Assembly: GCA_021820965.1 (NCBI GenBank)
Contig: JAKACZ010000021.1
Coordinates: 1-64,000, forward strand
Reading direction: 5' to 3'
DNA from: Bacillota bacterium
Lineage (GTDB): Bacteria > Bacillota > Sulfobacillia > Sulfobacillales > Sulfobacillaceae
Length of the DNA: 64,000 nt
The notes beneath the pieces were generated by a model. That model saw only the letters and a program-made list of their open reading frames with translations. It had not been told where the DNA came from and did not search any database. Shown here in pieces: positions 17,221 through 26,837 of the stretch. The position numbers were made by a program, and so were the translations under genes. How positions within the stretch are numbered: the first letter of the stretch is position 1; every line of letters starts with the position of its first letter.

Positions 17221-18543
17221 ATGCCGATGCGAATGACTGTTCCGCAGCTGAGGTGGCTGTCACTAGCTGCTGGCGCATGGCTGATCCAGTCGTATGATAT
17301 TGGACTCATCAGTGTCGTGCTGCTTCCATTCAAGACACTTTACCACCTCAGCGGATCCGACGTGGGACTGTTGGCTGCCTCCGCCACCGTGGGCATTGTA
17401 ATCGGAGTCGTGCCGTCGGGATTCCTGGCCGATCGGTTCGGACGCAAGCGATTGATGGTGCTTTCACTCTTGTGGTATTCGACGTTGACCATGTTGACGG
17501 GGTGGGCTTCCACCTGGCAAGAAGTCGTCATGCTGCGGTTCATCGCCGGCATCGGACTTGGAGCTCTGTTCCCGCTACCGTACACTCTGTTAACCGAGCT
17601 GAGCCCGGAAGCGATGCGGGGGAGGGTTGTGGGTGTCCTTGACGCCTTTTTGTCAGTGGGATACTTTGCCGCCCCCTTGATTGGCGGCATTATCGGCGGA
17701 GCCGCCTTAGGAACCGGCTGGCGGACGCTGTTCTTTCTTGGCGGCGTTGGCATCCCCTATGCGATCGCCCTGATCTTCTGGATGCCGGAATCGCCGCGCT
17801 GGCTGACATCGGTTGGGAGAACCGGTGAAGCGGAGCATATTTGGCGTCGGGCGGGTCGGCCCCCTATGGCCCTAGCCCCGGCTAAGAAGCCCGAACGGTA
17901 TCGTCCTGGCGCCATTTTCAAGCCGCCCTATCGACGGCGGACGCTGATGATTTGGATAGCTTTTCCCAGCATTTTGTTTGTGTTTTATGCCATCATGACC
18001 TATATGCCGTCCGTCCTAACTCAGGAGCACCTGAGCGCCACGTCGGCCCTTCGCTTTGCCGCACTGATCATGGTTGCGTCCATTCCGGGCAAGCTAGTTG
18101 AGAGCTGGTTAGTGGAACGTGTTGGTCGAAAGACCGTCATTGTCTCATTCACGCTTATCGCGGCGGCGGCAGCGCTCATTTTTCCCGCCGTGCGGGGGAA
18201 CTTTGCCATTGTTGGGCTGGGAATGGTCTTGGCGTTTTTCGGCATCGCCGTTGATCCGGCGGTCAAGGTCTACACGGCTGAACAGTATCCCACGCCCATT
18301 CGTGCTACCGGAGTGGGGATGGGGGAGGGCGTCGCCCGCCTCTTTGGCGGCGCTCTGGCGCCTTACATCATGGCGGTTATCTTAAGTTCCACCGGCATTC
18401 AAGGCAGCTTTATCTTTGTCGCGTGTGTGGCCGTTGTGGGAGCATTGGCGGTCGCCCTGCTTGGAGACGAAACGCGGGGAGTCGCGCTTGCGGATCGGCT
18501 GGACACCGTGGGTGCCCGGCCCCCCGGCCGCCGCCGCGCCTAG
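17221..18543 (+). CDS. MFS transporter, sugar/acid symporter type
   Basis: This protein has 12 membrane helices in two halves. The first-half loop motif DRFGRKRLMV and the second-half ERVGRKTVI are classic major facilitator marks, and PESPRWL after helix 6 points to the sugar-porter or aromatic-acid symporter branches. The ATG follows AAGGGGAG. It stops 20 bases before the coding start of a nucleoside hydrolase, so nucleoside or ribose-related uptake is possible, but the substrate cannot be read from sequence. Confidence 0.85.
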   Translation: MPMRMTVPQLRWLSLAAGAWLIQSYDIGLISVVLLPFKTLYHLSGSDVGLLAASATVGIVIGVVPSGFLADRFGRKRLMVLSLLWYSTLTMLTGWASTWQEVVMLRFIAGIGLGALFPLPYTLLTELSPEAMRGRVVGVLDAFLSVGYFAAPLIGGIIGGAALGTGWRTLFFLGGVGIPYAIALIFWMPESPRWLTSVGRTGEAEHIWRRAGRPPMALAPAKKPERYRPGAIFKPPYRRRTLMIWIAFPSILFVFYAIMTYMPSVLTQEHLSATSALRFAALIMVASIPGKLVESWLVERVGRKTVIVSFTLIAAAAALIFPAVRGNFAIVGLGMVLAFFGIAVDPAVKVYTAEQYPTPIRATGVGMGEGVARLFGGALAPYIMAVILSSTGIQGSFIFVACVAVVGALAVALLGDETRGVALADRLDTVGARPPGRRRA

Positions 18544-18563
18544 TTGAACCGGAGGAGTGACGC

Positions 18564-19505
18564 ATCATCACTCAAGAATCCCTGTGGATTGACATGGACC
18601 CCGGCATCGATGATGCCTGGGCACTGACCGTCATCTGCGCGTTGAAACGCCTTAAAGGGGTGTCGACGGTCGCGGGGAACGTTCCGCTGGATAACACCTT
18701 CGGGAATGCGCGCCGAGTGCTAGGCGTGCTCGGCGTAGACAACGCACCGGTTCTGCCCGGGGCAGAAGGCCCGCTCATGAGCCGTTTAATTACGGCAAAG
18801 GCCTTCCATGGAGACAAAGGCCTAGGCGAGTGGGAAGGCGACATCGCACCGGTTTCGCCGCATACGCCGCGGGTCTGGTCCTGGTGGGACGACCACGCGC
18901 AAGAGCTGACAACATCCCACTTAATCGCGACCGGACCGCTCACCAACCTGGCCATCGGCGCGCTCGCATTCCCCCGCCTCACGGATACCTGGCGGTCAGT
19001 CACCTGCATGTGTGGAGCGCTGCCGGGGGCTCAGGTGGATAAGGCGCAGGAATTCAACATCTACGTGGATCCGCACGCCGCCGACATTGTCTTTCATTGG
19101 GTTAAGCGCTTGCGATTAATTGGCATTAATGTCGCCCACCGGGCTTTGATTCCTGTTAGTGACCTGGCACGGCTAGAGCGGTACGGCCGAGTAGGTCAGA
19201 TGCTCTCCGGGATGCTGCAGTTTTACAGCGAACGTTCGCGTGGGGAGGGCGGTGACCCTGGGGCTTTTCCGATTGACGATGTGGTCGCAGTGGCTGCGGT
19301 GGCTGAGCCTGATTTGTTCAGTTGGCAGGAACTGCCATTGGCGGTGGTCCGCGAAGGCCCTCTGCGCGGCACCGTGGTGGTGAGTCCGATCGATCTGAAC
19401 CGCCAGCCCGTACGGGTGGCCGTTGATGTTGATGTGCACGGGTTTCGTGAGTGGCTGTGGGATGCCATGAGCGCATTCGCGGCCAGTGCGTCTACGCCGC
19501 TATAA
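18564..19505 (+). CDS. Nucleoside hydrolase, probable AUC start
   Basis: The enzyme splits the N-glycosidic bond of ribonucleosides. The calcium-binding motif is WIDMDPGIDDAWA, and the later NVAHRAL segment matches the family's NVTH block. The first ATG (18594) falls inside this motif and would remove the first beta strand. In frame upstream there is only ATC-ATC (18564 and 18567) after a TGA, with GGAGGAG at 18551-18557 correctly spaced. A rare ATC start is therefore likely. It follows the MFS gene closely and probably shares its transcript. Confidence 0.82.
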   Translation: MITQESLWIDMDPGIDDAWALTVICALKRLKGVSTVAGNVPLDNTFGNARRVLGVLGVDNAPVLPGAEGPLMSRLITAKAFHGDKGLGEWEGDIAPVSPHTPRVWSWWDDHAQELTTSHLIATGPLTNLAIGALAFPRLTDTWRSVTCMCGALPGAQVDKAQEFNIYVDPHAADIVFHWVKRLRLIGINVAHRALIPVSDLARLERYGRVGQMLSGMLQFYSERSRGEGGDPGAFPIDDVVAVAAVAEPDLFSWQELPLAVVREGPLRGTVVVSPIDLNRQPVRVAVDVDVHGFREWLWDAMSAFAASASTPL

Positions 19506-19597
19506 CTCGGTATAGCCGCGCCTGTCGTGAGGCAGATTAAGTCCTGTACGCACCAACAAAACAATGGCGGCACCTAAGCCGGAAGGAGCTATGGTCA

Positions 19598-20032
19598 ATG
19601 CAGGTTCGTGAAATCATGACGCAACAGGTCAAAACCGTGAGGCCCTCCGATTCTATCAAAAAAGCGGCGGAAATCATGCGGTCGGTCGACTGCGGCAGCG
19701 TCCCGGTCACCGAGGGGGACCGCGTGGTTGGCATCGTGACCGACCGCGACATTGTGGTTAAACAAATCGCCAGCGGTAAGTCGGCGGATAGCCCGGTTAA
19801 GGAGTGCATGACCGATACCGTGGTAACGGTTAAGCCCGATGCGGAGGCCCAGACAGCGGCCGATATGATGGCTGATAACCAAGTGCGACGGCTCCCCGTG
19901 GTAGATAACGGCAGGCTGGTTGGCATCCTGGCGATCGCCGATTTGGCCAGAAAACACATCTATGTGAGCGAAAGCGGACAGGCTCTGAGTGAAATCTCAG
20001 AACCCAGCCGCCAATCAAACGCCGTCCATTAG
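19598..20032 (+). CDS. Two-CBS-domain protein
   Basis: This 144-residue protein consists of two CBS domains (about 8-60 and 72-125). They begin with REIMTQQVKTVRPSDSI and KECMTDTVVTVKPDAE, and each ends with a GIVTDRDIV-type strand. Such stand-alone pairs bind adenine nucleotides and act as energy or redox sensors. CGGAAGGAG precedes the ATG. A strong terminator follows at 20051, so it ends its transcript. Confidence 0.9.
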   Translation: MQVREIMTQQVKTVRPSDSIKKAAEIMRSVDCGSVPVTEGDRVVGIVTDRDIVVKQIASGKSADSPVKECMTDTVVTVKPDAEAQTAADMMADNQVRRLPVVDNGRLVGILAIADLARKHIYVSESGQALSEISEPSRQSNAVH

Positions 20033-20050
20033 CCACGGGCTCATATCCCC

Positions 20051-20080
20051 AAAACGCCGGACCGAACCGGCGTTTTTATT
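20051..20080 (+). terminator. Rho-independent terminator after the CBS gene
   Basis: A perfect 10-bp stem (arms 20051-20060 and 20067-20076, loop ACCGAA) runs directly into TTTTTATTTATT. It lies 18 bases after the CBS-domain stop codon. Confidence 0.9.
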
Positions 20081-20128
20081 TATTCTGCCGCAGGTGACGC
20101 AGACGTTGCACACTGTGCACATGAACTC

Positions 20129-20184
20129 TCCCGTCGCCTAATCCTCACGGATTGAGGCGGGGGTTTCTGAGGTCGCCCTCAGAA
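20129..20184. repeat. Tandem hairpins, possible IS605-type end or guide-RNA remnant
   Basis: The first stem pairs CGCCTAATCC with GGATTGAGGCG around TCAC. The second is a perfect 8-bp stem (20165-20172 with 20177-20184). The sequence CGCCTAATCC...GGCGGGGGTTTCTGAG resembles the 3' hairpins of tnpB-type elements and HEARO RNAs as I remember them. No tnpB is present. Downstream to 20380 I see no gene. Confidence 0.35.
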
Positions 20185-20381
20185 GTTCCTGGTTCTACGA
20201 CCGCTGCGCCGAGCCGTTGGGCACCGTACGTCTTATGCTAGATCGCCCCAGGCGTGGATTCGGACCGCTCCAGCCCTATGCTCTTATTATAGGAACACAA
20301 GTTTTGGCATGGCTATCCTTGCGGGCGAACCCGCTTGACCCCCTCTTGGCTGTCGCCGAGGGGAATGCGCGGGCATTGTGT

Positions 20382-21458
20382 TCAATAGGACGTGACTCTG
20401 ATCAATGAAATACGGTGTCTCACGATACGGTATGAAACGGAAAGGACGTGCGCCCGGTCATTGATAGTCACATTCGGAGCCAATAGCGTGAGGCCCGTTG
20501 GCTGACCCGCGGTGGCGATTGTCAAGGTGAGGCGAACCGGAGCGGAAAACGATACGGAGGATGCGCCCCAGAAAGGATCCCCGGTGGAAGTGGCGGTGGA
20601 TAAGATCGCCTGCAGCCAGGAAAGCTGGGTGTGCTGGCTGGTATAGCGATACGCCTCCAGCAGCCGTATGGCTTCGGCAGTAATGTTAAGCGGGGACGGA
20701 CCATGCACAAATGAGGCCAATCGATAGCCCGATACTCCTCGGTAACGGAGGGTTCCCATGGGTAGTGAATTCTGCGAGAGCCATAGCGGGTAGTGGTTGC
20801 TGATGAATGACGGAATGTTCGCATGATATGGCCAGACGGCAGGCTCTACCGCGTGGGTCAGGCTTTCTTTGGTCAACTGCGAGTCAACCAGTTTGGCGAA
20901 CACGACGTAGCGAGTGGGGGTGAAGTATAACGCATCGAGTGGATAACACGCCTCAAGTGCCAAGGTTGATGCGGTGGAATCCGGCAGTCCCTGATTCTCT
21001 CCCACGATCGTATGCGACGTGACCCGAAACGTAAACACGCCTTGCGCCGTCGTGACGCGAATCAAATCCCCGAGCTTTAATTGATTGATTTGGTGGAAGT
21101 AAGTCGCGTTATGGGCGGCAATCACGGAAAGGCCTGGCTCTCCTGGAAGAACGGACCTTGGCAGATGGCCCGGGGCCAACAACAATTGGGTATCGGAGGT
21201 TCCCTGAATCACGGTGGTGGTCAACTGTAGGTCGGGAATCACCAATTTGCCCACGACACGACCGGTGGCCGGTTCTGGCAGCACCGGCGCAGCCAACAAT
21301 CCGGTATGATGGGATGAGATCCGCTGAACTTGGGGATGAGGGTCTCGGGCGGCATAACGAGCTTGCTGCCATTGATCTACCCCCCGTAAGGCGAGGGGGC
21401 TCGCCAGGGCGAGCGCCCCCACGCCCATCATGAGGTAGGCGAGGCGGTTAATTGTCAT
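20382..21458 (-). CDS. Sortase, class D/E-like
   Basis: This is a cysteine transpeptidase that joins surface proteins to the cell wall. There is an N-terminal membrane anchor (about 6-24). The sortase fold then shows its catalytic triad as His116 (AAHNATYF), Cys171 (LEACYP) and Arg183 (TPTRYVV). The substrate-binding strand LVIPDLQLTT is at about 72-81. A C-terminal extension of about 160 residues beyond the catalytic domain is unusual. Its ATG overlaps the stop of the upstream surface-protein gene (ATGA), so translation is coupled and the two are very likely enzyme and substrate. Confidence 0.88.
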   Translation of the reverse strand: MTINRLAYLMMGVGALALASPLALRGVDQWQQARYAARDPHPQVQRISSHHTGLLAAPVLPEPATGRVVGKLVIPDLQLTTTVIQGTSDTQLLLAPGHLPRSVLPGEPGLSVIAAHNATYFHQINQLKLGDLIRVTTAQGVFTFRVTSHTIVGENQGLPDSTASTLALEACYPLDALYFTPTRYVVFAKLVDSQLTKESLTHAVEPAVWPYHANIPSFISNHYPLWLSQNSLPMGTLRYRGVSGYRLASFVHGPSPLNITAEAIRLLEAYRYTSQHTQLSWLQAILSTATSTGDPFWGASSVSFSAPVRLTLTIATAGQPTGLTLLAPNVTINDRAHVLSVSYRIVRHRISLIRVTSY

Positions 21459-22990
21459 TGCTTAATGCTTCCCCGAATCCCGGAACGAAGCAACAATCCC
21501 ACACCGCCCAGTATTAATATGGCACCTCCCGCCATAACCGGTGCGAGCGGCAGCCCCGTCACCGGAGCGGTCGCCTCCGGCACGCTCGGCGAAGTGATGA
21601 TCCAGCCAACCGCCGCGGCCTTAATGGCGTGGGTCATAACATCTCCGCTTATCGCCGGCGGGATGGGATTGGCGGCGATAGTGCCGGACGGCGAGACATC
21701 GAGGTATTCGCTCTGGGTATTGATTTGGCTCGCCGTGACCGTCGCCATGACTGGTGCGTTAAAGGTAACTACCAGTTGATGGGTGGCCGGGTTCATCACT
21801 TTCAGTGCGAAGTCGGTGACGACGCTCTGACCGGATGGTAGCGAGGAGGCGAAGTGTTGCGCCGGTCCTTGTAGCAATTGTACGGTGACCGGGACGGTAA
21901 AGGCATTGGCAGGAATCGCGATGTGGATACCGTTAGCAGCCACACTGGCAGCTTTCCCGGGGGTAAAGGCGGTGCTGGCGATTACCTTCTGGAATCCGTG
22001 TCGCGTAAAATAATCAGGCGCTTGAATCGGGGAAGGATTCGGGGTGGAGACAACCCAGCCAACCGCTGCGGCGGCAATCTTATGGGTCATAACATCCCCC
22101 ATAATGGTGGGAGGGATTGGATTCGCATTAATGGCGCCGGTCGGGGATACGTCCAGATACTGGGACTGTTGGTTGATTTGGGACGACGTAATCTTAGCCA
22201 CCACCGGGGCATTAAAGGTTGCCACTAACTGATTGGTGGCCGGGTCTGTCACCTTGAGCGCAAAATCGGTGATAGCGCTTTGCCCAGTCGGCAACGAGGA
22301 CCGAAATTGTGTAATGGGGCCCTCTAGCAGTTGGACGGTGACCGGGATGTTAAAGGCATTGGCGGGAATGGATATGCTAATACCGTTGGCGGCCACCGTG
22401 GTCGCAGTGCCCGGCGTAAATGCGGCGCTGGCTTGAACCGTTGGGAATCGGTGTTGCGTGAAGTCTGTGGCAGGAGAGGGGTTGGCCACCACCCACCCCA
22501 CCGCGTCAGCGGCAATCTTATGGGTCAACGTGGGCCCGGTAATGGTCGGGGCCACAGGATTCAGCGACAGCCCACCGGTAGGACTGACGTTCCAGTATTC
22601 CGATGCCGAATTAATCGCAGGTGCCGTGACCGAAGCCGTAACCGGTTGGGTGAACTGAGTAACCACGGCTCCTGTGGTATTGTCAGTCACTTTGAAGGCC
22701 CAATCCGTGACAACGTTAGTGCCGGACGGGGTCATATTGGACGCGGGCCCCTGCAATATGTCAAATGTTACGGGATCCGCACCAAAGGCGCCAGTAGGAA
22801 TCGTCACCGTAATGTCGCCTGCGGTGATCGTGGTGGGCCCTGCCGTCGGACTAATGGTGCGGGTAGCGATAATCTGGGGGAATCCCGTCTCTTGAAAATC
22901 GGGTACGGTCTGGGCGAAGGCCGCATTGGGAAACGAGGCCGCCAGCAACCCTAACCCCAATACTCCGGTCATCAAACCAACAAATCGCAT
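21455..22990 (-). CDS. Secreted three-repeat surface protein with sorting signal
   Basis: The signal peptide is MRFVGLMTGV...NAAFAQ. Three tandem units of about 140-150 residues follow. Each starts near a phrase like FTQHRFPTVQAS or FTRHGFQKVIAS, has an IPANAF-type segment, and ends in THKIAAAAVGWVV. The C-terminus holds a sorting signal: an APVTG pentapeptide (475-479) in the place of LPxTG, then a hydrophobic helix and a basic tail ending RGSIKQ. This architecture means wall anchoring by the coupled sortase. The role of the repeats, which read as beta-rich immunoglobulin-like units, is unknown. Confidence 0.85.
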   Translation of the reverse strand: MRFVGLMTGVLGLGLLAASFPNAAFAQTVPDFQETGFPQIIATRTISPTAGPTTITAGDITVTIPTGAFGADPVTFDILQGPASNMTPSGTNVVTDWAFKVTDNTTGAVVTQFTQPVTASVTAPAINSASEYWNVSPTGGLSLNPVAPTITGPTLTHKIAADAVGWVVANPSPATDFTQHRFPTVQASAAFTPGTATTVAANGISISIPANAFNIPVTVQLLEGPITQFRSSLPTGQSAITDFALKVTDPATNQLVATFNAPVVAKITSSQINQQSQYLDVSPTGAINANPIPPTIMGDVMTHKIAAAAVGWVVSTPNPSPIQAPDYFTRHGFQKVIASTAFTPGKAASVAANGIHIAIPANAFTVPVTVQLLQGPAQHFASSLPSGQSVVTDFALKVMNPATHQLVVTFNAPVMATVTASQINTQSEYLDVSPSGTIAANPIPPAISGDVMTHAIKAAAVGWIITSPSVPEATAPVTGLPLAPVMAGGAILILGGVGLLLRSGIRGSIKQ

Positions 22991-24337
22991 GCTTAGTCCT
23001 CCCTATTGCATCATTTCTCGGTTCGATAGGATATTCGCATTTCGCGCGACAAGAGTTGCATTGGGTAGAAGTCTTCACCATAGCAATTAGAGACGGGTGT
23101 GGACCTTTTAGAGGGCCCGGTTTTATTTTGAAGATCATAGAAACAGCAGCAAATCTCGGAAATCCCGTGCATGGTATAGATTACCGCATGACATCGCCGG
23201 CCACCCTGCGATACGACGACGTAAGTATGAATTCGGTCCACGGGCCCTCTGGTCGAAGACGTCATCCCTCATCATTCATTCGGGGTTTTGCAGAAGATTT
23301 GGGGATTGCCCTTTAGGCCTCCTTGAAGGAGTGGACGCGGTCCGACGTCGGAACGCCTTCAGACACCACCCGGCCTGTAGATTTCGTGGTCGGGGCCCTC
23401 ATTCTACTGTTAGGCCTACTCTTTGTGTCTGGCAGGACGCTTCTTGAATTTAAAGCCATATTGTCGTACTATTGTTCTATTTGGTGTCCCTCTAGAAGAG
23501 CCACACCCATTAAAGACTGTATGTGAGGTTTATGTAGTAACGAAACGAAAAGTGCGTGTGCTTGGAAGCAATCGGGCCAAGCGGCTACGCGGCCTGAAAT
23601 CTGCCAGGCCACGTGCTCAGTAGGACATGGCCCATCATTACTCGGCTAATCCGAAGGGGAGTATAGCATGCCGGGAAAAGGTTTCAGTCCGTCAACCGTC
23701 AGACAGCGACTGAGGGTCAGATGACCGGACGATACGAGGATAAAGGCCGATCTGCCTGAACGACAGCGAGAGGGGTTTTATCGTTGACTACGGCGGAATG
23801 ATGGTGACCCATGCCGTATGGGCGCGGTAGCGTAGAGTTGCTATATACTCCGCCAATGAATAGGAACATTAACGAAGGTTTCTATCCCTATTCGAGTAGA
23901 GCACGGACAGGATGGTGGTGCCCCCATTGAGTTAGTAGGGCATCTGTCTTGTGTGATCAAAATGGCGCCGTTTACGGCCCCTGGAGTGGAAGCCCCGCGC
24001 TTTAAGGCTGGGGAGGACGTCCACTGATTTTCCCTTTTGGGGTTTTTCGTCATTAATCGTATTCTGTGATCTGATGGACCCGGCCCGGGTATCATCAGCG
24101 GGTAAGACCGTATCGCGTGATTGATGGCTACGCACGGGGCCCTGTCAAGTGCGCCGCCATATTTGGAGTCTTCGTGTTGATACGATGGTTATACGAATCA
24201 ACGACCATGTACACTGGAATCGGGTGATCGTTAAGGCATTAACGCACCGTATAGCGACCTAGCATAATTTTCTGATACCATCAAACTGGGTTCTCGTGTG
24301 AGCTGCGAATGGCTCTTGTTTTTTAAAGGAGATCAGT
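22991..24337. other. Long stretch without a convincing gene
   Basis: About 1.3 kb with only short frames. One at 23323-23526 (forward) begins TTGAAGGAG and has a possible membrane helix (FVVGALILLLGLLFVSG), but its tail is low-quality and no ribosome site fits. The base composition drops near 23450-23560. It may be decayed DNA between the surface-protein locus and the next gene. Confidence 0.4.
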
Positions 24338-24796
24338 ATGACGAAACAACAATTCATTGCCGCCGGCGCCGGACTTTTTATCATGGGCGGGGCGCTCGGC
24401 GTGTGGGTAGGCCAGATGTCGCCGAATCTCGCGTTGCGGCAAACGGCCCAGCAAGATGTGCTGTATGGATATGCCTTATTTCGCCAAGCCGACAGCGCAC
24501 TGGCGAAGGGTCAAGCCACTTCGGCTCAGATATGGGCCACTCAAGGGATGGGGTCCCTCCAAGTTTCGGTGACACCTCTATCGCGATTGGGCATGTCGAA
24601 CGCCAACACGGTCGTACCGTACTTGGATCAAGCCCAATATGACGTGTTGCACCACCGAGCAACCGTGCAGCAGAGAGCGGTGCTAGCAACGTTCCGCCAG
24701 TCGATGGCGCCGTTCCGCCGGGAGGGTTACGGGCACATACCGGAGGCGGCGTTTCGGTCTGCTTGGAATCGGGTTGCCGCGAAGATCGGGCACTAA
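24338..24796 (+). CDS. Membrane-anchored protein of unknown function
   Basis: This 152-residue protein has one N-terminal hydrophobic anchor (about 6-26) and a helical, Gln- and Ala-rich external part. AAAGGAGA precedes the ATG by 6 bases. No family is recognised. It stands alone, with mobile-element debris right after it. Confidence 0.65.
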   Translation: MTKQQFIAAGAGLFIMGGALGVWVGQMSPNLALRQTAQQDVLYGYALFRQADSALAKGQATSAQIWATQGMGSLQVSVTPLSRLGMSNANTVVPYLDQAQYDVLHHRATVQQRAVLATFRQSMAPFRREGYGHIPEAAFRSAWNRVAAKIGH

Positions 24797-24808
24797 GGGG
24801 CGGGGCAA

Positions 24809-25021
24809 CTAGGCTGTTTTGAGCACGGGTGCTAGACCGCACATGGGGGCGAAACTGCCATAGGCGTTCACTAGTTTTTTGATTCTAATGGTGGAACTAA
24901 GGGGTAAGGCGGCACGCAAAAACCACTTCCATGATTTGGGTTGCGGCCGGATCACGTAGTTCCACTCCCCGTGAAAGGTGTGACGGGTTAGATTGAGCGC
25001 GTTGAAGGTCTCGTCATCCAT
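24809..25021 (-). pseudogene. ISAzo13-type transposase, C-terminal fragment
   Basis: The start of this 70-residue frame, ETFNALNLTRHTFHGEWNYVIRP, matches the C-terminal end of ISAzo13-family transposases as I know them (NLxRHxFHGEWNYxIxP). The catalytic domain is missing upstream, and the tail after WNYVIRPQPK looks unrelated. It is a remnant. Confidence 0.55.
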
Positions 25022-25504
25022 CTTGCGACCTTTCTCTTAGGTACGCTCATCCAGTACGGCTTGGACCGCTCCCCTCGGCGGGTGCGCGTATGGGCAATGC
25101 ATTGGACCACCGGGTCAAACGTCTCTAGAGGCCGCCCGACGGAAACCACCGCGAAGGGTTTAGTCCAATCACCGATTATGCGAAGCCAAGATACTGAAAA
25201 ACGGTGGGGTCACGGGCAGAAAATGTGGGACTTGCCATAATGAATAGTGAATTATCCCGTAGTCGGCCTCACCACTAAAGAGCCCGCATCGAACGCGGGC
25301 ACCAAGGCTCGGGATAATTCTATTGGATTAAACCGCAAGCGGCGCTATGGGGAATCAATGGGCCGGAGCGCGGTGGAGGCGTCGTCCCAGGACTTCGGGA
25401 ACGGGATCTTGAGGGGTAGAAGCGAGGTAGAAGGTATGGCAAACTGCCCCGCGCACACACGGACCCCCTCCCCACCCTCCCCACCCGTGGGGCCGGACGG
25501 GACG

Positions 25505-25720
25505 CTATGCACTGTGGGCCATCCTGGGGGCCGCGCGGGTGGGCTGGAGATGACCGACGCCGCAGGCGGGGCAGAGAGTGTAGTCGCGTCCGGTCAGGGC
25601 TTTCAACAGCTCGAGCGCCGTAGCCGGCAACGGAACGGGGGAAACGACGGTGCGCGTCAAGCGTTGACACCGCCGTAATTGAGCCTTGTTCCGCGGACTT
25701 AAGAGCCCGTAGTGGGCGCC
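25505..25720 (-). pseudogene. IS91-type transposase, C-terminal fragment
   Basis: Read from 25720 downward, the frame gives HYGLLSPRNKAQLRRCQRL and later LLKALTGRDYTLCPACGVG before a TAG at 25505. Both blocks are typical of the C-terminus of IS91/IS801-type Y2 transposases (the HYGLL block and the CPxCGxG zinc site). The catalytic tyrosine part is absent. It abuts an IS630 fragment on the other strand at 25721. Confidence 0.65.
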
Positions 25721-26117
25721 AGATTATTAGGAACGCTGGATTATGGCACCGGGGAAGTGCTGTGGCATCACGCCGATCACTATGACGCTGCCGTGTTTCT
25801 CACATTTTCTGCGGCAGGTCGTCGAGCACTACAAAGGCGAGCGTATCGTGATGATTTTGGATAACGCGCGGATCCACCATGCCAAGCTCATTCAACCATT
25901 TCTCGACGCGCATCGCGAGACGCTCACCCTGCTCTTCCTCCCGCCCTACAGCCCGCAGCTGAACCGGATTGAGGGGCTATGGGGATGGTTAAAGCGCTCG
26001 GTCATCTACAACGTCTTCTTCAAGACGGTCTCCGCCATCGTGGATGCAGTCACCGGGTTCATGAAGCGGGTGAACGCAGACCCGGAACAAACCCTCAAGC
26101 GTCTCTGTTGGAATTAG
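25721..26117 (+). pseudogene. IS630-type transposase, truncated and frameshifted
   Basis: The frame LLGTLDYGTGEVLWHHADHY opens at the left edge, and an extra T near 25800 shifts it to FLRQVVEHYKGERIVMILDN and onward to the stop at 26117. The second DDE aspartate (ILDNARIHHAK) and the final glutamate (LNRIEGLWGWLK) are present. The N-terminal DNA-binding part and first aspartate are missing. The left break coincides with the end of the IS91 fragment. Confidence 0.8.
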
Positions 26118-26548
26118 GCCGCGCGAACGCGCGGCACCACGAAGCGATCCTCTTCAACGCCCCGGTGTAGGCGGGGCGGCTTGGCGGGCCCGCCGCCAAG
26201 CGTCTCCTCTCGGGCCGCCATGCCTCCGGCATGATTCCCTACGGTGGCAGTCGGCATCCCCGTCGTGAATGCTCCACCAAAGGTCTCATCAAACGGTGAC
26301 CGTCGGTCGGCTATGCGCAAGGGCGCTGAATATCCGGCAGGGTCACGGAGTCCCCGTAGTAGTCCGCGGTCGGGAAAGCCGACCACACGGCGAAGGGGGA
26401 CAGTTTACTCTCTAAGACACCGAAGGAAGGATGCGTGAGGCATCGTGAGAAATCCCCAAGTCGTCTTGGAACAGCTACCACACCAATTTCGTGATGTGGG
26501 AATTCTGCTATGTGGGGATTCGCTTGGCGTAGCTGACGAGTCAATGGA

Positions 26549-26640
26549 GAGCCGTATACATCGAGAGGTGTACGTACGGTTCGGGGGCGAGCATCCGGAA
26601 ACCCATCTCCGCCAGGAGATCTCGGAGCTGGATGCTTAGC
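26549..26640 (+). mobile_element. Group II intron 3' remnant (domains V and VI)
   Basis: Positions 26549-26582 form a 34-base hairpin that starts GAGCCGTAT and ends GTACGGTTC, with a GAGA-type tetraloop, which is the hallmark of group II intron domain V with its AGC triad. It is followed by a longer stem (arms AGCATCC and GGATGCT) that fits domain VI. No reverse transcriptase reading frame remains upstream, where only about 430 bases separate it from IS630 debris. Confidence 0.75.
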
Positions 26641-26837
26641 CTACAATAGATTGGTTGAGGACTTATCGGCATTCTGAGAGAATTCCTTGATGCGTTAACG
26701 GGCCGGTTAGTCCTCTATTCGCAACGCGAAGCGCGCAGTGTTCCTGTTTTCAAAAAGCAAGCTGCCCGCGTTATAATTGCCTTGTTCAGTTGTCGGGGCG
26801 GGGGGATTGCGTCTATGCATGAAAGGAGGGCTTGTTT

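Noticed and set aside
22331-22954. 207-residue forward frame opposite the surface protein
   Set aside because: Mirrors the repeats of the reverse-strand gene and has Arg/Gly-rich shadow composition.
25247-25678. 143-residue forward frame
   Set aside because: Antisense to the IS91 fragment; Gly/Arg/Pro-rich without family features or a ribosome site.
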